64,000 bases of DNA, from the NCBI GenBank assembly GCA_028716945.1, contig JAQUOT010000002.1, positions 1 to 64,000 of the forward strand. Reading direction: 5' to 3'. Origin of the DNA: Candidatus Nanoarchaeia archaeon (GTDB lineage Archaea; Nanobdellota; Nanobdellia; SCGC-AAA011-G17; JAFCDX01). Numbering within the stretch: position 1 is the stretch's first letter; each line of letters begins with the position of its first letter. The translations under genes and the position numbers were made by a program. Below the pieces are notes generated by a model. The model was not told the DNA's origin. It saw nothing but the letters and a program-made list of their open reading frames with translations, and did no database searches. Positions 25,403 to 33,787 of this stretch are shown here, one piece after another.

Positions 25403-25993
25403 ATGTATAAAGAAAATTGCATAAAAATTACATTGGACACTTCAGTTATTGATCCAAATAATCTAATTATTAAGCAATTAGTTGAATGGAGAGATAAAAA
25501 AGTAGTTAAAATTTACGTAGAGCTTCATTCTGTTCTTGAAATAGAAAATTGGAAGAATAAGAAAAGAGAAGAGAAATTATTGTGGATAGAGAGGTTTGGC
25601 CATCAAGATAAAGAAGTTTTTGAAATTCCGGAAGGAATGGATGTTATATCTACAATTGAAAAAGGCAGAGGATTTACATTTGATCAAGAAAATAAAACAG
25701 AATTGGGAGTAAGAAGTGTTCATTCTCCAGAAACAAAAAGGTTATCTGATCTACCCCCTGGTAAAAAAGGACTTAGTAAATATGTAGACTGGCAAATATT
25801 TACAAGCCATATTATGCATAAACGAGATTTTTTTGTTACAAAAAATACAAGAGAATTTATCCATTTAGGTAAACAATTAGGGGTAAGACTTAAAAGGTAT
25901 GAATCTTTATTTAAAAACATTAAAATAAGAGAGCCGAATGAAAGCTTAATCAATGAAATTAAAAAAGAATTAGATAAAAGAAATCTAATTTGA
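25403..25993 (+). CDS. PIN-like nuclease domain protein
   Basis: The 196-residue protein begins ITLDTSVIDPNN (first acidic residue of a PIN fold) and ends with YVDWQIFTSHIMHKRDFFVTKNTREFI, which resembles the D-x-x-I/L...T-x-N C-terminal PIN motif. The central region is longer than in VapC toxins. It is probably an RNase. The preceding winged-helix gene could be a partner, but no typical VapB antitoxin is seen. Confidence 0.55.
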   Translation: MYKENCIKITLDTSVIDPNNLIIKQLVEWRDKKVVKIYVELHSVLEIENWKNKKREEKLLWIERFGHQDKEVFEIPEGMDVISTIEKGRGFTFDQENKTELGVRSVHSPETKRLSDLPPGKKGLSKYVDWQIFTSHIMHKRDFFVTKNTREFIHLGKQLGVRLKRYESLFKNIKIREPNESLINEIKKELDKRNLI

Positions 25994-26074
25994 CTTTAAT
26001 AACGAAGAGTTATTATTTTTTCCACAGTTAAATCAATAACAGAAAAGAATAAAAAGATTATGGGGGTATCGTAA

Positions 26075-26407
26075 ATGGTAAAATTTTTAGAGATTATTAA
26101 AAACCATCCTTTAGGATTATTTTTAGTTATAATCCTACTATCAGTAATGTTTATTTATAGGGGGATCATAAAATGTTTTATTCTTATGCTTATAAGATTG
26201 CCTTTTAATATTAATCGCCCAGACAAAATATTGGCTGAGGGTATATGCGATCCAAATAAAATATTTCAAGTTCAAGTTGGAGTAGGAATCATGGATTTTA
26301 TAAATAAACATCAAATTTTCACGATTATTATAATCCTTTTAAGCATATACATATTTATTTATTTTAAATTTAAAAAGAGTAAAAACAACATCACAATTAA
26401 ACAATAA
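26075..26407 (+). CDS. Two-helix membrane protein, 110 residues
   Basis: Hydrophobic segments lie at about residues 11-30 (PLGLFLVIILLSVMFIYRG, extending to 40) and 80-97 (IFTIIIILLSIYIFIYF), with a short loop between them. The sequence GGGGGTATC before the ATG is a plausible ribosome-binding site. No family was recognised. Confidence 0.5.
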   Translation: MVKFLEIIKNHPLGLFLVIILLSVMFIYRGIIKCFILMLIRLPFNINRPDKILAEGICDPNKIFQVQVGVGIMDFINKHQIFTIIIILLSIYIFIYFKFKKSKNNITIKQ

Positions 26408-26526
26408 ATTCTTTAGACATAAGGTATTTGAAAAATTTGAAGAAAAATGTTATTATTATATACCTAAAAAATTTAACTATGCCCCACAAAGATATAATCA
26501 TTATAGTGCCCCAATAGAAATATTTA

Positions 26527-26567
26527 TATATCACAAAATATAACATAATAACACAAAATGTGATATA
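26527..26567 (+). promoter_or_regulatory. Operator/promoter of the restriction-modification module
   Basis: A perfect 9-bp inverted repeat, TATATCACA (26527-26535) and TGTGATATA (26559-26567), ends at the ATG of the small regulator. CACAAAAT occurs twice inside it. A TATA-like TATTTATATA overlaps the left arm, so binding here would block transcription. This looks like autoregulation by the RHH-like protein. Confidence 0.6.
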
Positions 26568-26738
26568 ATGGTATCTATAAGATTAGAATTAAGTAATGAA
26601 GAGGATTGGATAGTTGCTTTATACAAAGATATAAAAAGATTGAATAATAAAGAAGAAGCTATTAAAAAAATAATTTCTGAACATGGTTGTAAACACAACA
26701 ATATTATAAAAAAAATTATTGGAGGCTCTAAAAAATGA
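26568..26738 (+). CDS. Small RHH-like regulator of the restriction-modification module
   Basis: The 56-residue protein (MVSIRLELSNEEDWIVALYKDIKRL...) has a beta strand followed by helices, like a CopG/MetJ-type DNA-binding protein. It starts directly after an inverted repeat and overlaps the methyltransferase by ATGA. Controller genes of this position delay restriction until the host DNA is methylated; that role is inferred. Confidence 0.55.
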   Translation: MVSIRLELSNEEDWIVALYKDIKRLNNKEEAIKKIISEHGCKHNNIIKKIIGGSKK

Positions 26739-28156
26739 CTTCTTTCAAAAGCAGTTTGGGTCAAGTTTTCACTCCAGAACCAATTGCAGATTTGATGGTA
26801 AATTTCATAGATAAAGATAAAGAATGTTCTATTTTAGAGCCAAGTGCAGGCCAAGGGGTGTTTATCAAGAAATTAAAAGAAAAAGGTTTTAATAATATCG
26901 AATCCTTTGAAATTGACTCGGCTTTGTGTAAAGGAGAATTAGGAATAAAATGTGAAGATTTTTTGAGGATCAATACACTTAAAAAATACTCAATTATCAT
27001 AGGAAATCCTCCATATATTAGGCCACACAATATTTCAATTAAAGAAAAAAAGTTTTTATGGAAATCATATAAAACCGCATCAAATAAAACAGATATCTAT
27101 GCTTATTTTTTTGAAAAAGGGATTTCTTTATTAAAGTATGGGGGTAAATTGATTTTTATAACTTCTAATACTTATTTCTCACTTGAAAGCTTCAAAAAAT
27201 TAAGAAAACTAATTCTGGATAATTGTTGTATTGAATCAATTATAAGCAGGATTCCTCCTAAAACTTTTAATGCTGCAGTAAACACAAGCATAATTATTTT
27301 AACTAGGGAGAAAGATTTTAATAAAAGAAAAGAGAATATGATAAAATATTTTGAAATTACAGATACAGATAAACTTTCTTTTAAATTAATTAGAGAAATC
27401 CCCCAACAAGTTTTTTTAAATGATAAAAATTATGCATTTACAATTTCTTGGGATAAAGAATATTCAGATATTATTGATAAGATAAATAAAAATACAAAAC
27501 AAATGGGTGAATTACTTGAAATTAGAAATGGATTAGCAACCGGGGATGATATTAAGTTTATAAAAAATAAAAAAGAGTCTTCTATAGATAAACCCGTGGT
27601 GTATGGAAAAGATATTAAACGGTATAGTTTAGATTATAAACATAAATATGTACATTATAATCCAAATAAAATGTTGGAAAATAGAAAAACTGCTCGTCCT
27701 GCCTCTAAAAATTGGTTTGAGACTAATGAGAAAATTATAATTCATCAAGTTGGCGGATCAAATATAAAAGGATATTTAGACACAGATAAATATTATGCAA
27801 CTATCTCTACAATTCTTATTAAAAAAAATAAAAATACCCCCTTCGATTTAAGGTATGTATTGGGGATATTAAACTCTTCTTTAATTAGATATTGGTATAA
27901 AAAACAATCAGTCACTTCTACTGTTAAATTATCTGAAATTCGAAGAATTCCTATATTTAATATCGATTTAAACAACAAATTAGAAAAATATATATATACT
28001 CAAATTATTAGGTATGTAAATAAAATACAGACATTAAAAAAAATGAATAAAATTAAAGATAAGACGGATGAATATGACAAAAAAATAGATAATTTGGTTT
28101 TTAATCTTTATAATCTTAATAAACAAGAAAGAAATTGTATTTTAAATTTAAAATGA
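26735..28156 (+). CDS. N6-adenine DNA methyltransferase, TaqI/Eco57I-like
   Basis: The 473-residue protein has SAM motif I (SILEPSAGQGVFIKKL), catalytic motif IV GNPPYIRP and a C-terminal TaqI-like target-recognition domain (GDDIKFIKNKK, YVLGILNSSLIRYWYKKQ). The opening GQVFTPEPIADLMV is typical of the family. GGAGGC precedes the ATG. It overlaps the RHH gene upstream and the nuclease gene downstream, forming a three-gene restriction-modification operon. Confidence 0.9.
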   Translation: MTSFKSSLGQVFTPEPIADLMVNFIDKDKECSILEPSAGQGVFIKKLKEKGFNNIESFEIDSALCKGELGIKCEDFLRINTLKKYSIIIGNPPYIRPHNISIKEKKFLWKSYKTASNKTDIYAYFFEKGISLLKYGGKLIFITSNTYFSLESFKKLRKLILDNCCIESIISRIPPKTFNAAVNTSIIILTREKDFNKRKENMIKYFEITDTDKLSFKLIREIPQQVFLNDKNYAFTISWDKEYSDIIDKINKNTKQMGELLEIRNGLATGDDIKFIKNKKESSIDKPVVYGKDIKRYSLDYKHKYVHYNPNKMLENRKTARPASKNWFETNEKIIIHQVGGSNIKGYLDTDKYYATISTILIKKNKNTPFDLRYVLGILNSSLIRYWYKKQSVTSTVKLSEIRRIPIFNIDLNNKLEKYIYTQIIRYVNKIQTLKKMNKIKDKTDEYDKKIDNLVFNLYNLNKQERNCILNLK

Positions 28157-28692
28157 CAACTGAAAATGATTGGATAAAAATAGATATTAGTGATGATATG
28201 CTAAAAGAAGCAGAAGAAAATGTTAAAAAATATAATAATTTTAATATTTTTGGAGGAGGATACAATCAAAAACTTGTTGGGGAAATTGGGAGATTAGCAC
28301 TTAGAAAGTTTCTTGATAAAAATAAAATAGTTTATGAAGAGGATACACATATAGGAAGCAAAGATGAATTTGATTTTATTATTAATGGAAAAAATGTTTC
28401 TTTAAAGAGCCAACTTTTAAATTTTCATTGTTTGACTAAATATAGGTGCGAAGTAAATGAAAAACAATTAAATAATTCTTGTGATTATTATTTGTTTACA
28501 AAGGTTTGTTTAAAAGAAAAGATAACGCTGTTAGTAGGATGTATTACTAAAGAAAGATTTGATAAAGAAGGTACTCTAAGAAAGAAAGGGGAGATTCTAA
28601 GTGATAATTTTACTTCCAAGCCCATAAAAGAAAATAAAAAAGATTTGACAATCTCGGATTTAGATTTAATTGAAAAAATTTACAAAAAATAG
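28153..28692 (+). CDS. Probable PD-(D/E)XK restriction endonuclease
   Basis: The 179-residue protein overlaps the methyltransferase stop by ATGA. The segment GEIGRLALRKFLDKNKIVYEEDTHIG followed by KDEFDFIINGKNVSLKSQ reads like a PD-(D/E)XK core (conserved Glu, Asp, then S-L-K on the next strand). Position after an adenine methyltransferase supports a restriction role. Recognition sequence unknown. Confidence 0.6.
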   Translation: MTTENDWIKIDISDDMLKEAEENVKKYNNFNIFGGGYNQKLVGEIGRLALRKFLDKNKIVYEEDTHIGSKDEFDFIINGKNVSLKSQLLNFHCLTKYRCEVNEKQLNNSCDYYLFTKVCLKEKITLLVGCITKERFDKEGTLRKKGEILSDNFTSKPIKENKKDLTISDLDLIEKIYKK

Positions 28693-28838
28693 GCTTTTTA
28701 TGTTCTATGTTTTCCATCGCTTTGAGTACTTAGTCTTGATAGAAGTTGTTAGATAAACGGAAGGTTAATATATTTATTAAGATTATATAATTAAAGAAGG
28801 TTTAAATTACGGTGCTTTAGAAAGTATGTCTAGTCGCA

Positions 28839-28851
28839 CGGCGGGAGCATA
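28839..28851 (+). repeat. attR of the tRNA-Glu integrative element
   Basis: CGGCGGGAGCATA matches the tRNA-Glu 3' end exactly. It is not followed or preceded by a full tRNA. TCTAGTC just upstream (28829-28835) also occurs in the tRNA D arm, but this is probably chance. Confidence 0.75.
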
Positions 28852-28902
28852 CTTTTTATACCTCTTGCATAGCTTTATAAACTTAGATTTAATCAAAAAA
28901 AT

Positions 28903-29271
28903 ATGGGAAGATTTAGATCGGATAGAGCGGGATTCAGAGAAAAATCTGAAAGAAGTAGATCTGGAAGAAGATCCGAAGGAAGATCAGAAGGACGAGGAGA
29001 AGGAAGAGGATTTAGAGACAGAGATTCTAGAAGTTTTGAAAGAGGACCTCGTGAAATGTTTGATGTTATTTGTGATAAATGTGGAAAAGAATGTCAAGTT
29101 CCATTTAAACCTTCAAGTAATAAACCTATTTTTTGTGATGAATGTTTTAGACAAAAGGATGGTTCAAGAAGTAGAGGCTCTTCAGGAATATCTCCAGAAC
29201 AATTCAATGAACTTAATGCAAAACTTGATAGAATAATTGAAATCTTAGAAACTGATGTAGAAGAAGAATAA
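28903..29271 (+). CDS. RG/RS-rich zinc-finger protein
   Basis: The first 48 residues are dense in Arg, Ser, Gly and Glu (RSEGRSEGRGEGRGFRDRD). A four-cysteine zinc module follows: CDKCGKECQVPFKPSSNKPI and CDEC, spaced like the CxxC-VPF-CxxC proteins common in candidate-phylum bacteria and DPANN archaea. The C-terminus is a helix (FNELNAKLDRIIEILE). It probably binds RNA. This is the first host gene after attR. An alternative frame over the same DNA is less protein-like. Confidence 0.65.
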   Translation: MGRFRSDRAGFREKSERSRSGRRSEGRSEGRGEGRGFRDRDSRSFERGPREMFDVICDKCGKECQVPFKPSSNKPIFCDECFRQKDGSRSRGSSGISPEQFNELNAKLDRIIEILETDVEEE

Positions 29272-29301
29272 TTATTTAAACTTAAAATTCTTTTATTAAT
29301 T

Positions 29302-29496
29302 ATGGTTTTACAATACAAATTAAAGTCTGAAACTAGATGGAAAGATTATAAAGGAAAATCTAAATTAAAATATTCTACTAAGAAATATGATTTTAGATTA
29401 CTAAATGAGAAAAAGACTAAAATATTAGTAAATAAAGGAAATTACGAAAAAATCATGAAAAGATTTAGACAAATAGAATTTTTTAAACACAAATAA
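29302..29496 (+). CDS. Small basic hypothetical protein
   Basis: The 64-residue, very lysine-rich protein (MVLQYKLKSETRWKDYKGKS...) ends one base before the next gene. No motif was recognised; high charge suggests nucleic-acid or ribosome contact. Confidence 0.45.
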   Translation: MVLQYKLKSETRWKDYKGKSKLKYSTKKYDFRLLNEKKTKILVNKGNYEKIMKRFRQIEFFKHK

Positions 29497-29497
29497 A

Positions 29498-30565
29498 ATG
29501 TCAAATATAATACCCACAAAAAATTATTCTTGGAAAATAGGAAGATTAGCAGACGGGTGTGAATTGTGTGTAAAAGGATTAAAAAGTGTTTTATTTGTTA
29601 CAGGAATATGCACCCGAAATTGTGTTTTTTGTCCAATATCTGACAAGAAAAAGAAAAAAGATGTTACTTATATTAATGAACGTCCTGTCTTACAAGATTC
29701 TGATATTATTGAAGAAGTAAAATTATGCAGTTCTAAAGGTGTTGGAATAACTGGAGGAGATCCTTTATTAAAATTAGAAAGAACAATACATTATATTGAA
29801 ATACTTAAAAAAGAATTTGGAAAAGAATTTCATATTCATTTGTATACTTCCTTAGATCATGTTAATGAAACTATTTTAAAACAATTATATGATTCTGGTT
29901 TAGATGAAATAAGATTACATCCAGAATTGTTTAAAGGATTAGATAAAAATTTAGAAAGAATTAATTTGGTTTTGAAATTTGATTGGGATGTTGGAATAGA
30001 AATTCCCGTAATTCCAGGTAAAGAAAAAGAAACTAAAAAATTAATAGATTTCATTGATGGAAAAGTAAAATTCTTGAATTTAAATGAATTAGAATATACA
30101 GAAGACTTAACAGAATTTGGATTTTTATGTAAAGAATATGGTTCTTATGCAATTTATGGTTCAGAAGAAATGGCTATGGAATTATTAAATTATTGCTCAG
30201 AAAAAAATCTAAATGTTCATTATTGTCCTGTAAGATTAAAAGATGGCGTACAATTAAAAAATAGAATTATTAACAGAGCAAATAACATAAAAAAATGGTA
30301 TGATAAAATTACCGAAGATGGAATGTTAGTTCGTGGAGCAATCTATTTAGATAAAGAAAATAAGATAAAAGATTTAGAAAAATTAAAAGAAATACAAAAA
30401 AGATACAAAGATTTAGAGTTAGATGAAAATAAACATAGATTACTGACCTCTGTAAAAAATATACAAAAATTAAAGAATAAATTATTAAAGGAAAATTTAT
30501 GTCCTGCAATAGTTGAAGAATATCCTACTTATGATTTTTTGGAAGTTGAAGTAGACTTTTTATAA
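29498..30565 (+). CDS. Radical SAM protein
   Basis: The 355-residue protein carries C-x3-C-x2-C (GICTRNCVFCPISD), the GGDP SAM-binding segment (GVGITGGDPLLKLE) and a TIM-barrel pattern. It resembles the archaeal COG2108-type radical SAM proteins, which also have an extra N-terminal cysteine pair (DGCELCVKG). Substrate unknown. It follows the small basic gene by one base. Confidence 0.8.
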   Translation: MSNIIPTKNYSWKIGRLADGCELCVKGLKSVLFVTGICTRNCVFCPISDKKKKKDVTYINERPVLQDSDIIEEVKLCSSKGVGITGGDPLLKLERTIHYIEILKKEFGKEFHIHLYTSLDHVNETILKQLYDSGLDEIRLHPELFKGLDKNLERINLVLKFDWDVGIEIPVIPGKEKETKKLIDFIDGKVKFLNLNELEYTEDLTEFGFLCKEYGSYAIYGSEEMAMELLNYCSEKNLNVHYCPVRLKDGVQLKNRIINRANNIKKWYDKITEDGMLVRGAIYLDKENKIKDLEKLKEIQKRYKDLELDENKHRLLTSVKNIQKLKNKLLKENLCPAIVEEYPTYDFLEVEVDFL

Positions 30566-30891
30566 AAATAACAAGGAATTCCATATTTTTGATATAATTT
30601 TTTTATATATTTATTATACTTTTTTTTACTAGAAATTTCTGCTTTTGCTAAACAATATTTATCTTTTAATTCTAATTTAGATACAATTTCTTGTACTTTT
30701 TCATCTTTAAAATATTCTTCTACATCTCTTTCTAGACAACTTTTGCTGGTTTCTAATATTGTTCCTCTTACTACAATTGCTTCTTGAACATTTTTTATAA
30801 TTCTTTTATCTGATAAGGCCGTTAAATAACCTATTAATCGATTAAATGCTTGACCATCAATATCTCCTGCAAATAGAATATAATTTGTCAT
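30529..30891 (-). CDS. Hypothetical protein, 120 residues
   Basis: The protein begins MTNYILFAGDIDGQAFNRLIGYLTALSDKR and is otherwise helical and lysine-rich. Its 3' end overlaps the convergent radical SAM gene by 37 bp. An A+T-rich promoter region lies upstream (30892-30950). Family unknown; real coding is likely from composition. Confidence 0.45.
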   Translation of the reverse strand: MTNYILFAGDIDGQAFNRLIGYLTALSDKRIIKNVQEAIVVRGTILETSKSCLERDVEEYFKDEKVQEIVSKLELKDKYCLAKAEISSKKKYNKYIKKLYQKYGIPCYFYKKSTSTSKKS

Positions 30892-30989
30892 ATGCTTTTT
30901 GTTTACTTTTTTATTATAAGCATTTATATATTACAATAAATAATTTTAAGTCTATATAACTTTAAAAAGGGTTTATTAATCAAGCGTAT

Positions 30990-31538
30990 ATGAGCTCTGA
31001 TGAATATTGCCGTTTAGATCCTGATTTAATTAGTTCAGAGGAACTTTTTGAAGACGACATTTCTAATCTAAAGCAATTATTTACAAAAAAGGCTGAAAAC
31101 GAATTAAATGTTAGAATAGCTGAAGCTTTTAAAATACCTTTGGAAAAAATGAAAGAGTTAGATAAGATATCTAAGAAAGTATCTGATCAAACTATGACAC
31201 AAATGAATAGATTAATCCCCCCTTTTGATTTCCCTTACTTTGATGAATTTAGATATAAAGTTTATATAAATTATTTAAATGAAGTTTTAAATAGATTATT
31301 AAATGAAAAAGAAAATCCTAAAAAATCTTGTGAAACTTGTAGTAATCTTTTAGAATCTAAAATTAGAGGGATAATTCTTGTAAGGTGTAATTGGAGTTAT
31401 AGATTGGGAAAAAAGAATTGTTCTAAGTTTGATTATAATATTGATACAAATGGAACAATTTATATGAATTCACTTAATAAAAGAATAGAAGTGGTTAATA
31501 AATTTTTATATGAAATAGATGGCATTCCTTTACATTAA
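30990..31538 (+). CDS. Hypothetical protein with four-cysteine motif
   Basis: The 182-residue protein is helical for 110 residues and then has CETCSNLLESK, RCNWSY and KKNCSKF, a possible zinc site. No family was recognised. It precedes the disrupted endonuclease IV locus. Confidence 0.45.
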   Translation: MSSDEYCRLDPDLISSEELFEDDISNLKQLFTKKAENELNVRIAEAFKIPLEKMKELDKISKKVSDQTMTQMNRLIPPFDFPYFDEFRYKVYINYLNEVLNRLLNEKENPKKSCETCSNLLESKIRGIILVRCNWSYRLGKKNCSKFDYNIDTNGTIYMNSLNKRIEVVNKFLYEIDGIPLH

Positions 31539-31573
31539 CCAAACATTTAAATTATTATAAAATATTATAGGTT

Positions 31574-31666
31574 ATGATAAAAATAGGTTGTGCAGGTACT
31601 TCTAGATTAGGAATTTTAAAAGGATTAGAGCGCACTAAAAAGTATATACTACAACATATATATTAA
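31574..31666 (+). pseudogene. 5' remnant of endonuclease IV gene disrupted by a homing cassette
   Basis: The frame MIKIGCAGTSRLGILKGLERTKK matches the start of the intact gene at 32996 (MIRIGCAGTSGLGIIKGLQK) at 15 of the first 18 residues, then stops in the conserved block at the 5' end of the homing-endonuclease cassette. Ten of those fifteen shared residues use different synonymous codons in the two copies. This is the original 5' end, now cut off from its gene. Confidence 0.8.
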
Positions 31667-31709
31667 AAACAATTGCAAATGGAAAATATGTGCACGCCAG
31701 ATTTATAAA
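31641..31709 (+). repeat. Conserved 5' block of homing-endonuclease cassette A
   Basis: About 55 of 69 positions match the block upstream of the second homing endonuclease (43001-43068, opposite strand), including the identical 16-mer AATTGCAAATGGAAAA. The block begins AGTATATACTACAA and ends in the TATA-like ATTTATAAA about 24 bp before the ATG at 31731. Confidence 0.8.
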
Positions 31710-31730
31710 CTCAAAATACTTAATATATAG

Positions 31731-32999
31731 ATGTCAAGCTTACATTTTTGGGAGCTTCCAAAAGAGTGTAGATTTTATCTGAATAAGGAGTTTTGGAATA
31801 AAGTTTATTTATATAAAAAATATAAATTTAAGTCTTGGAATACTGTTAGTAAACAATTAAAGATTAACTATGGAGCTTTACGTAATTACTTATCTCAAAA
31901 AAATAATACTAAAAAAGCTCAATTTATACCAAAAGAAACTTTATGTAATATAGCTTCATTATTTAACATTTCTTTACAAGAAACAGAGAGATGTATTTAT
32001 TTATCTAAATCTGGAGAGACGGGAAAACCTGTTAACCTAAATTTTCCAATTAATTTTTTAACTGAAGAATGGGCTGGTTTAGTTGGAGCTTTGTTATCGG
32101 AAGGATGTATGACTAAAGAATATGATTTGACTTTTTGGAATAAAGATAAAGAAGTTATAAACAAGTTTATAATCTTAACAGAAAAAATTATTCCAAAAGC
32201 AGTTTATTTTAGCAAGTATAAAGACGCTTATTATTGTATTCTACCTAAAATAATTTCTCAACTATTAATTCACGGATTAGATTTTCATATAGGAGATAAA
32301 GTTAATGCAGATCCAAAAATACCTAAGATATACAGGGACTTAAATTTATCTAATCCAAAAAATAAAGAAATTATCCGAAGTTTAATATCTTGGTTGTTTA
32401 CTGGAGATGGTTGGATTAGTTTATTTAAAGATTACTTGGGAAAAACACATAGACATATGGGAATTGGATTTTCTATAATTTCTAAAAATAAAGCACCAAG
32501 ATTACTTGAAGATACACATACACTTATTAAAAAATTTGGTATTCATCCCCAAAAACTAAATTTTTCTAAAAAAACAAGTTACTTTAAAAAAAATAAACTT
32601 CAGATAACAGAAAGCTGGAAATTCTTTATACATGGAAAAAGAAATTTTGAAATATTCCGAGATAATATTAATTTTCAAGATACAAGACGAAAAGAAATTT
32701 TACAAAAAAGTATAAAAAGTTTTGTTAAGCCAAATCTAAGAAAAGGAGAACCTATAGTAAAGATAGTTAATTCTGTAATAAATCTATCTCCTTGTAATAA
32801 ACACAATATTTTAAAAGATACTGGATTAAACTTAAAGAGAATAGAAATCCTCTTGAAGGAAGCTAAAGATAAAGGATTTGTAAAAGTTACTTCTGGAGGA
32901 GAAAAAGCAAACTTTAGTTATGGTAGAAAACCTTACATATATAATTATACAAATAATGGAATTAAATTTATAGAAGAAAATGGAGGTAAATTTTTATGA
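31731..32999 (+). CDS. LAGLIDADG homing endonuclease A
   Basis: The 422-residue protein has an N-terminal helix-turn-helix region (SWNTVSKQLKINYGALRNYL), two LAGLIDADG helices (AGLVGALLSEGC about 115-126; RSLISWLFTGDGW about 216-228) and a C-terminal winged-helix-like part. It is inserted at the 5' end of an endonuclease IV gene. Its stop overlaps the start of the intact copy (ATGA), and its 3' end supplies GGAGGT (32982-32987) as that gene's Shine-Dalgarno. It is free-standing; no intein or intron boundaries are visible. Confidence 0.85.
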   Translation: MSSLHFWELPKECRFYLNKEFWNKVYLYKKYKFKSWNTVSKQLKINYGALRNYLSQKNNTKKAQFIPKETLCNIASLFNISLQETERCIYLSKSGETGKPVNLNFPINFLTEEWAGLVGALLSEGCMTKEYDLTFWNKDKEVINKFIILTEKIIPKAVYFSKYKDAYYCILPKIISQLLIHGLDFHIGDKVNADPKIPKIYRDLNLSNPKNKEIIRSLISWLFTGDGWISLFKDYLGKTHRHMGIGFSIISKNKAPRLLEDTHTLIKKFGIHPQKLNFSKKTSYFKKNKLQITESWKFFIHGKRNFEIFRDNINFQDTRRKEILQKSIKSFVKPNLRKGEPIVKIVNSVINLSPCNKHNILKDTGLNLKRIEILLKEAKDKGFVKVTSGGEKANFSYGRKPYIYNYTNNGIKFIEENGGKFL

Positions 33000-33781
33000 T
33001 AAGGATTGGATGCGCCGGTACATCGGGACTTGGTATAATTAAAGGTTTACAAAAAGCCCATGATCTCAAACTTAAATGTTTGGAATGTGAGTTTACTTAT
33101 GGAGTTAATATGAATAATGCAACTGCTAAAGAAGCAGGAGAATTAGCAAAGAAATTAGATATAAGATTGAGTGTTCATGTTCCTTATTATATTAATTTAA
33201 ATTCTGAAGACAAGAAAAAACAAGAAGAATCTAAAAAAAGAATATTGGAATCTTGTGAAAGAGCAAGTTATCTTGGAGCAAAATATGTTGTATTTCATCC
33301 TGGTTTTTATGGAAAATCAACTCCTGAACAAACTTTTAATGCAATAAAAGAAAATATTTTGGATTTAAAAGAAAAAATAAATAAAAATTCTTGGAATGTT
33401 TTTTTAGCTCCTGAAACCATGGGAAAAATAAATGTATTTGGTTCTCTAGATGAAATTTTAAAATTAGTAAAAGAAACAAAATGTCATTTCTGCATTGATT
33501 TTTCACATTTATTGGCAAGATCTAATGGAAAAATGACTTATGATGAAATGTGCAAAAAAGTTTCTAGTTTTTCTGAATTACATTCACATTTTTCTGGTAT
33601 TGAATATGGAGACAAAGGAGAAAAGAATCATATTTTAACTCCTGAAAAAGAAATTGAAGTTTTAGGAAATGCTTTAAAGAAAAATAAAATTGAAAATATA
33701 ACTATTATCAATGAAAGTCCAGATCCTTTTAGTGATTGCGTTAAAACTCTTAAAATTTTTAGTAAGTTGAAAATAATTTAA
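32996..33781 (+). CDS. nfo: Endonuclease IV-like AP endonuclease (TIM barrel)
   Basis: The 261-residue TIM barrel has the metal ligands of the endonuclease IV family: SVHVPYYINL, VVFHPGFY, APETMGK, CIDFSH, LHSHFSGIEYG and INESP. It repairs abasic sites; the AP-endonuclease role is family-based. Its first 18 or so codons differ synonymously from the upstream remnant and contain codons uncommon in this genome (GCC, TCG, AGG), whereas the rest uses normal A+T-rich codons. Translation depends on a ribosome-binding site inside the homing endonuclease gene. Confidence 0.85.
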   Translation: MIRIGCAGTSGLGIIKGLQKAHDLKLKCLECEFTYGVNMNNATAKEAGELAKKLDIRLSVHVPYYINLNSEDKKKQEESKKRILESCERASYLGAKYVVFHPGFYGKSTPEQTFNAIKENILDLKEKINKNSWNVFLAPETMGKINVFGSLDEILKLVKETKCHFCIDFSHLLARSNGKMTYDEMCKKVSSFSELHSHFSGIEYGDKGEKNHILTPEKEIEVLGNALKKNKIENITIINESPDPFSDCVKTLKIFSKLKII

Positions 33782-33787
33782 ATCTTT

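Larger units (their letters stand above)
20209..28851 (+). mobile_element. 8.6-kb integrative element in tRNA-Glu
   Basis: The element is bounded by 13-bp direct repeats and carries a tyrosine integrase directly beside the tRNA. It also has two small DNA-binding proteins, an AAA+ replication-type protein, a non-coding region with repeats, a lipoprotein, small membrane proteins, a winged-helix protein, a PIN protein and a restriction-modification module. This is the layout of an integrated archaeal plasmid. No capsid or packaging genes are visible, so a plasmid is favoured over a virus. Confidence 0.8.

Noticed and set aside
28829-28838. A second, decayed tRNA-Glu at attR
   Set aside because: Only TCTAGTC besides the att core matches the tRNA; seven bases are expected by chance.
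28826-29236. Alternative 136-residue frame over the RG-rich zinc-finger gene
   Set aside because: The other frame has the CxxC zinc module and a conserved-looking C-terminal helix; this one is low-complexity shadow coding.
31731-32999. Homing endonuclease A as an intein or group I intron
   Set aside because: The flanking gene is not continued in frame after the endonuclease; instead a complete new start follows, so neither protein nor RNA splicing would restore the remnant.
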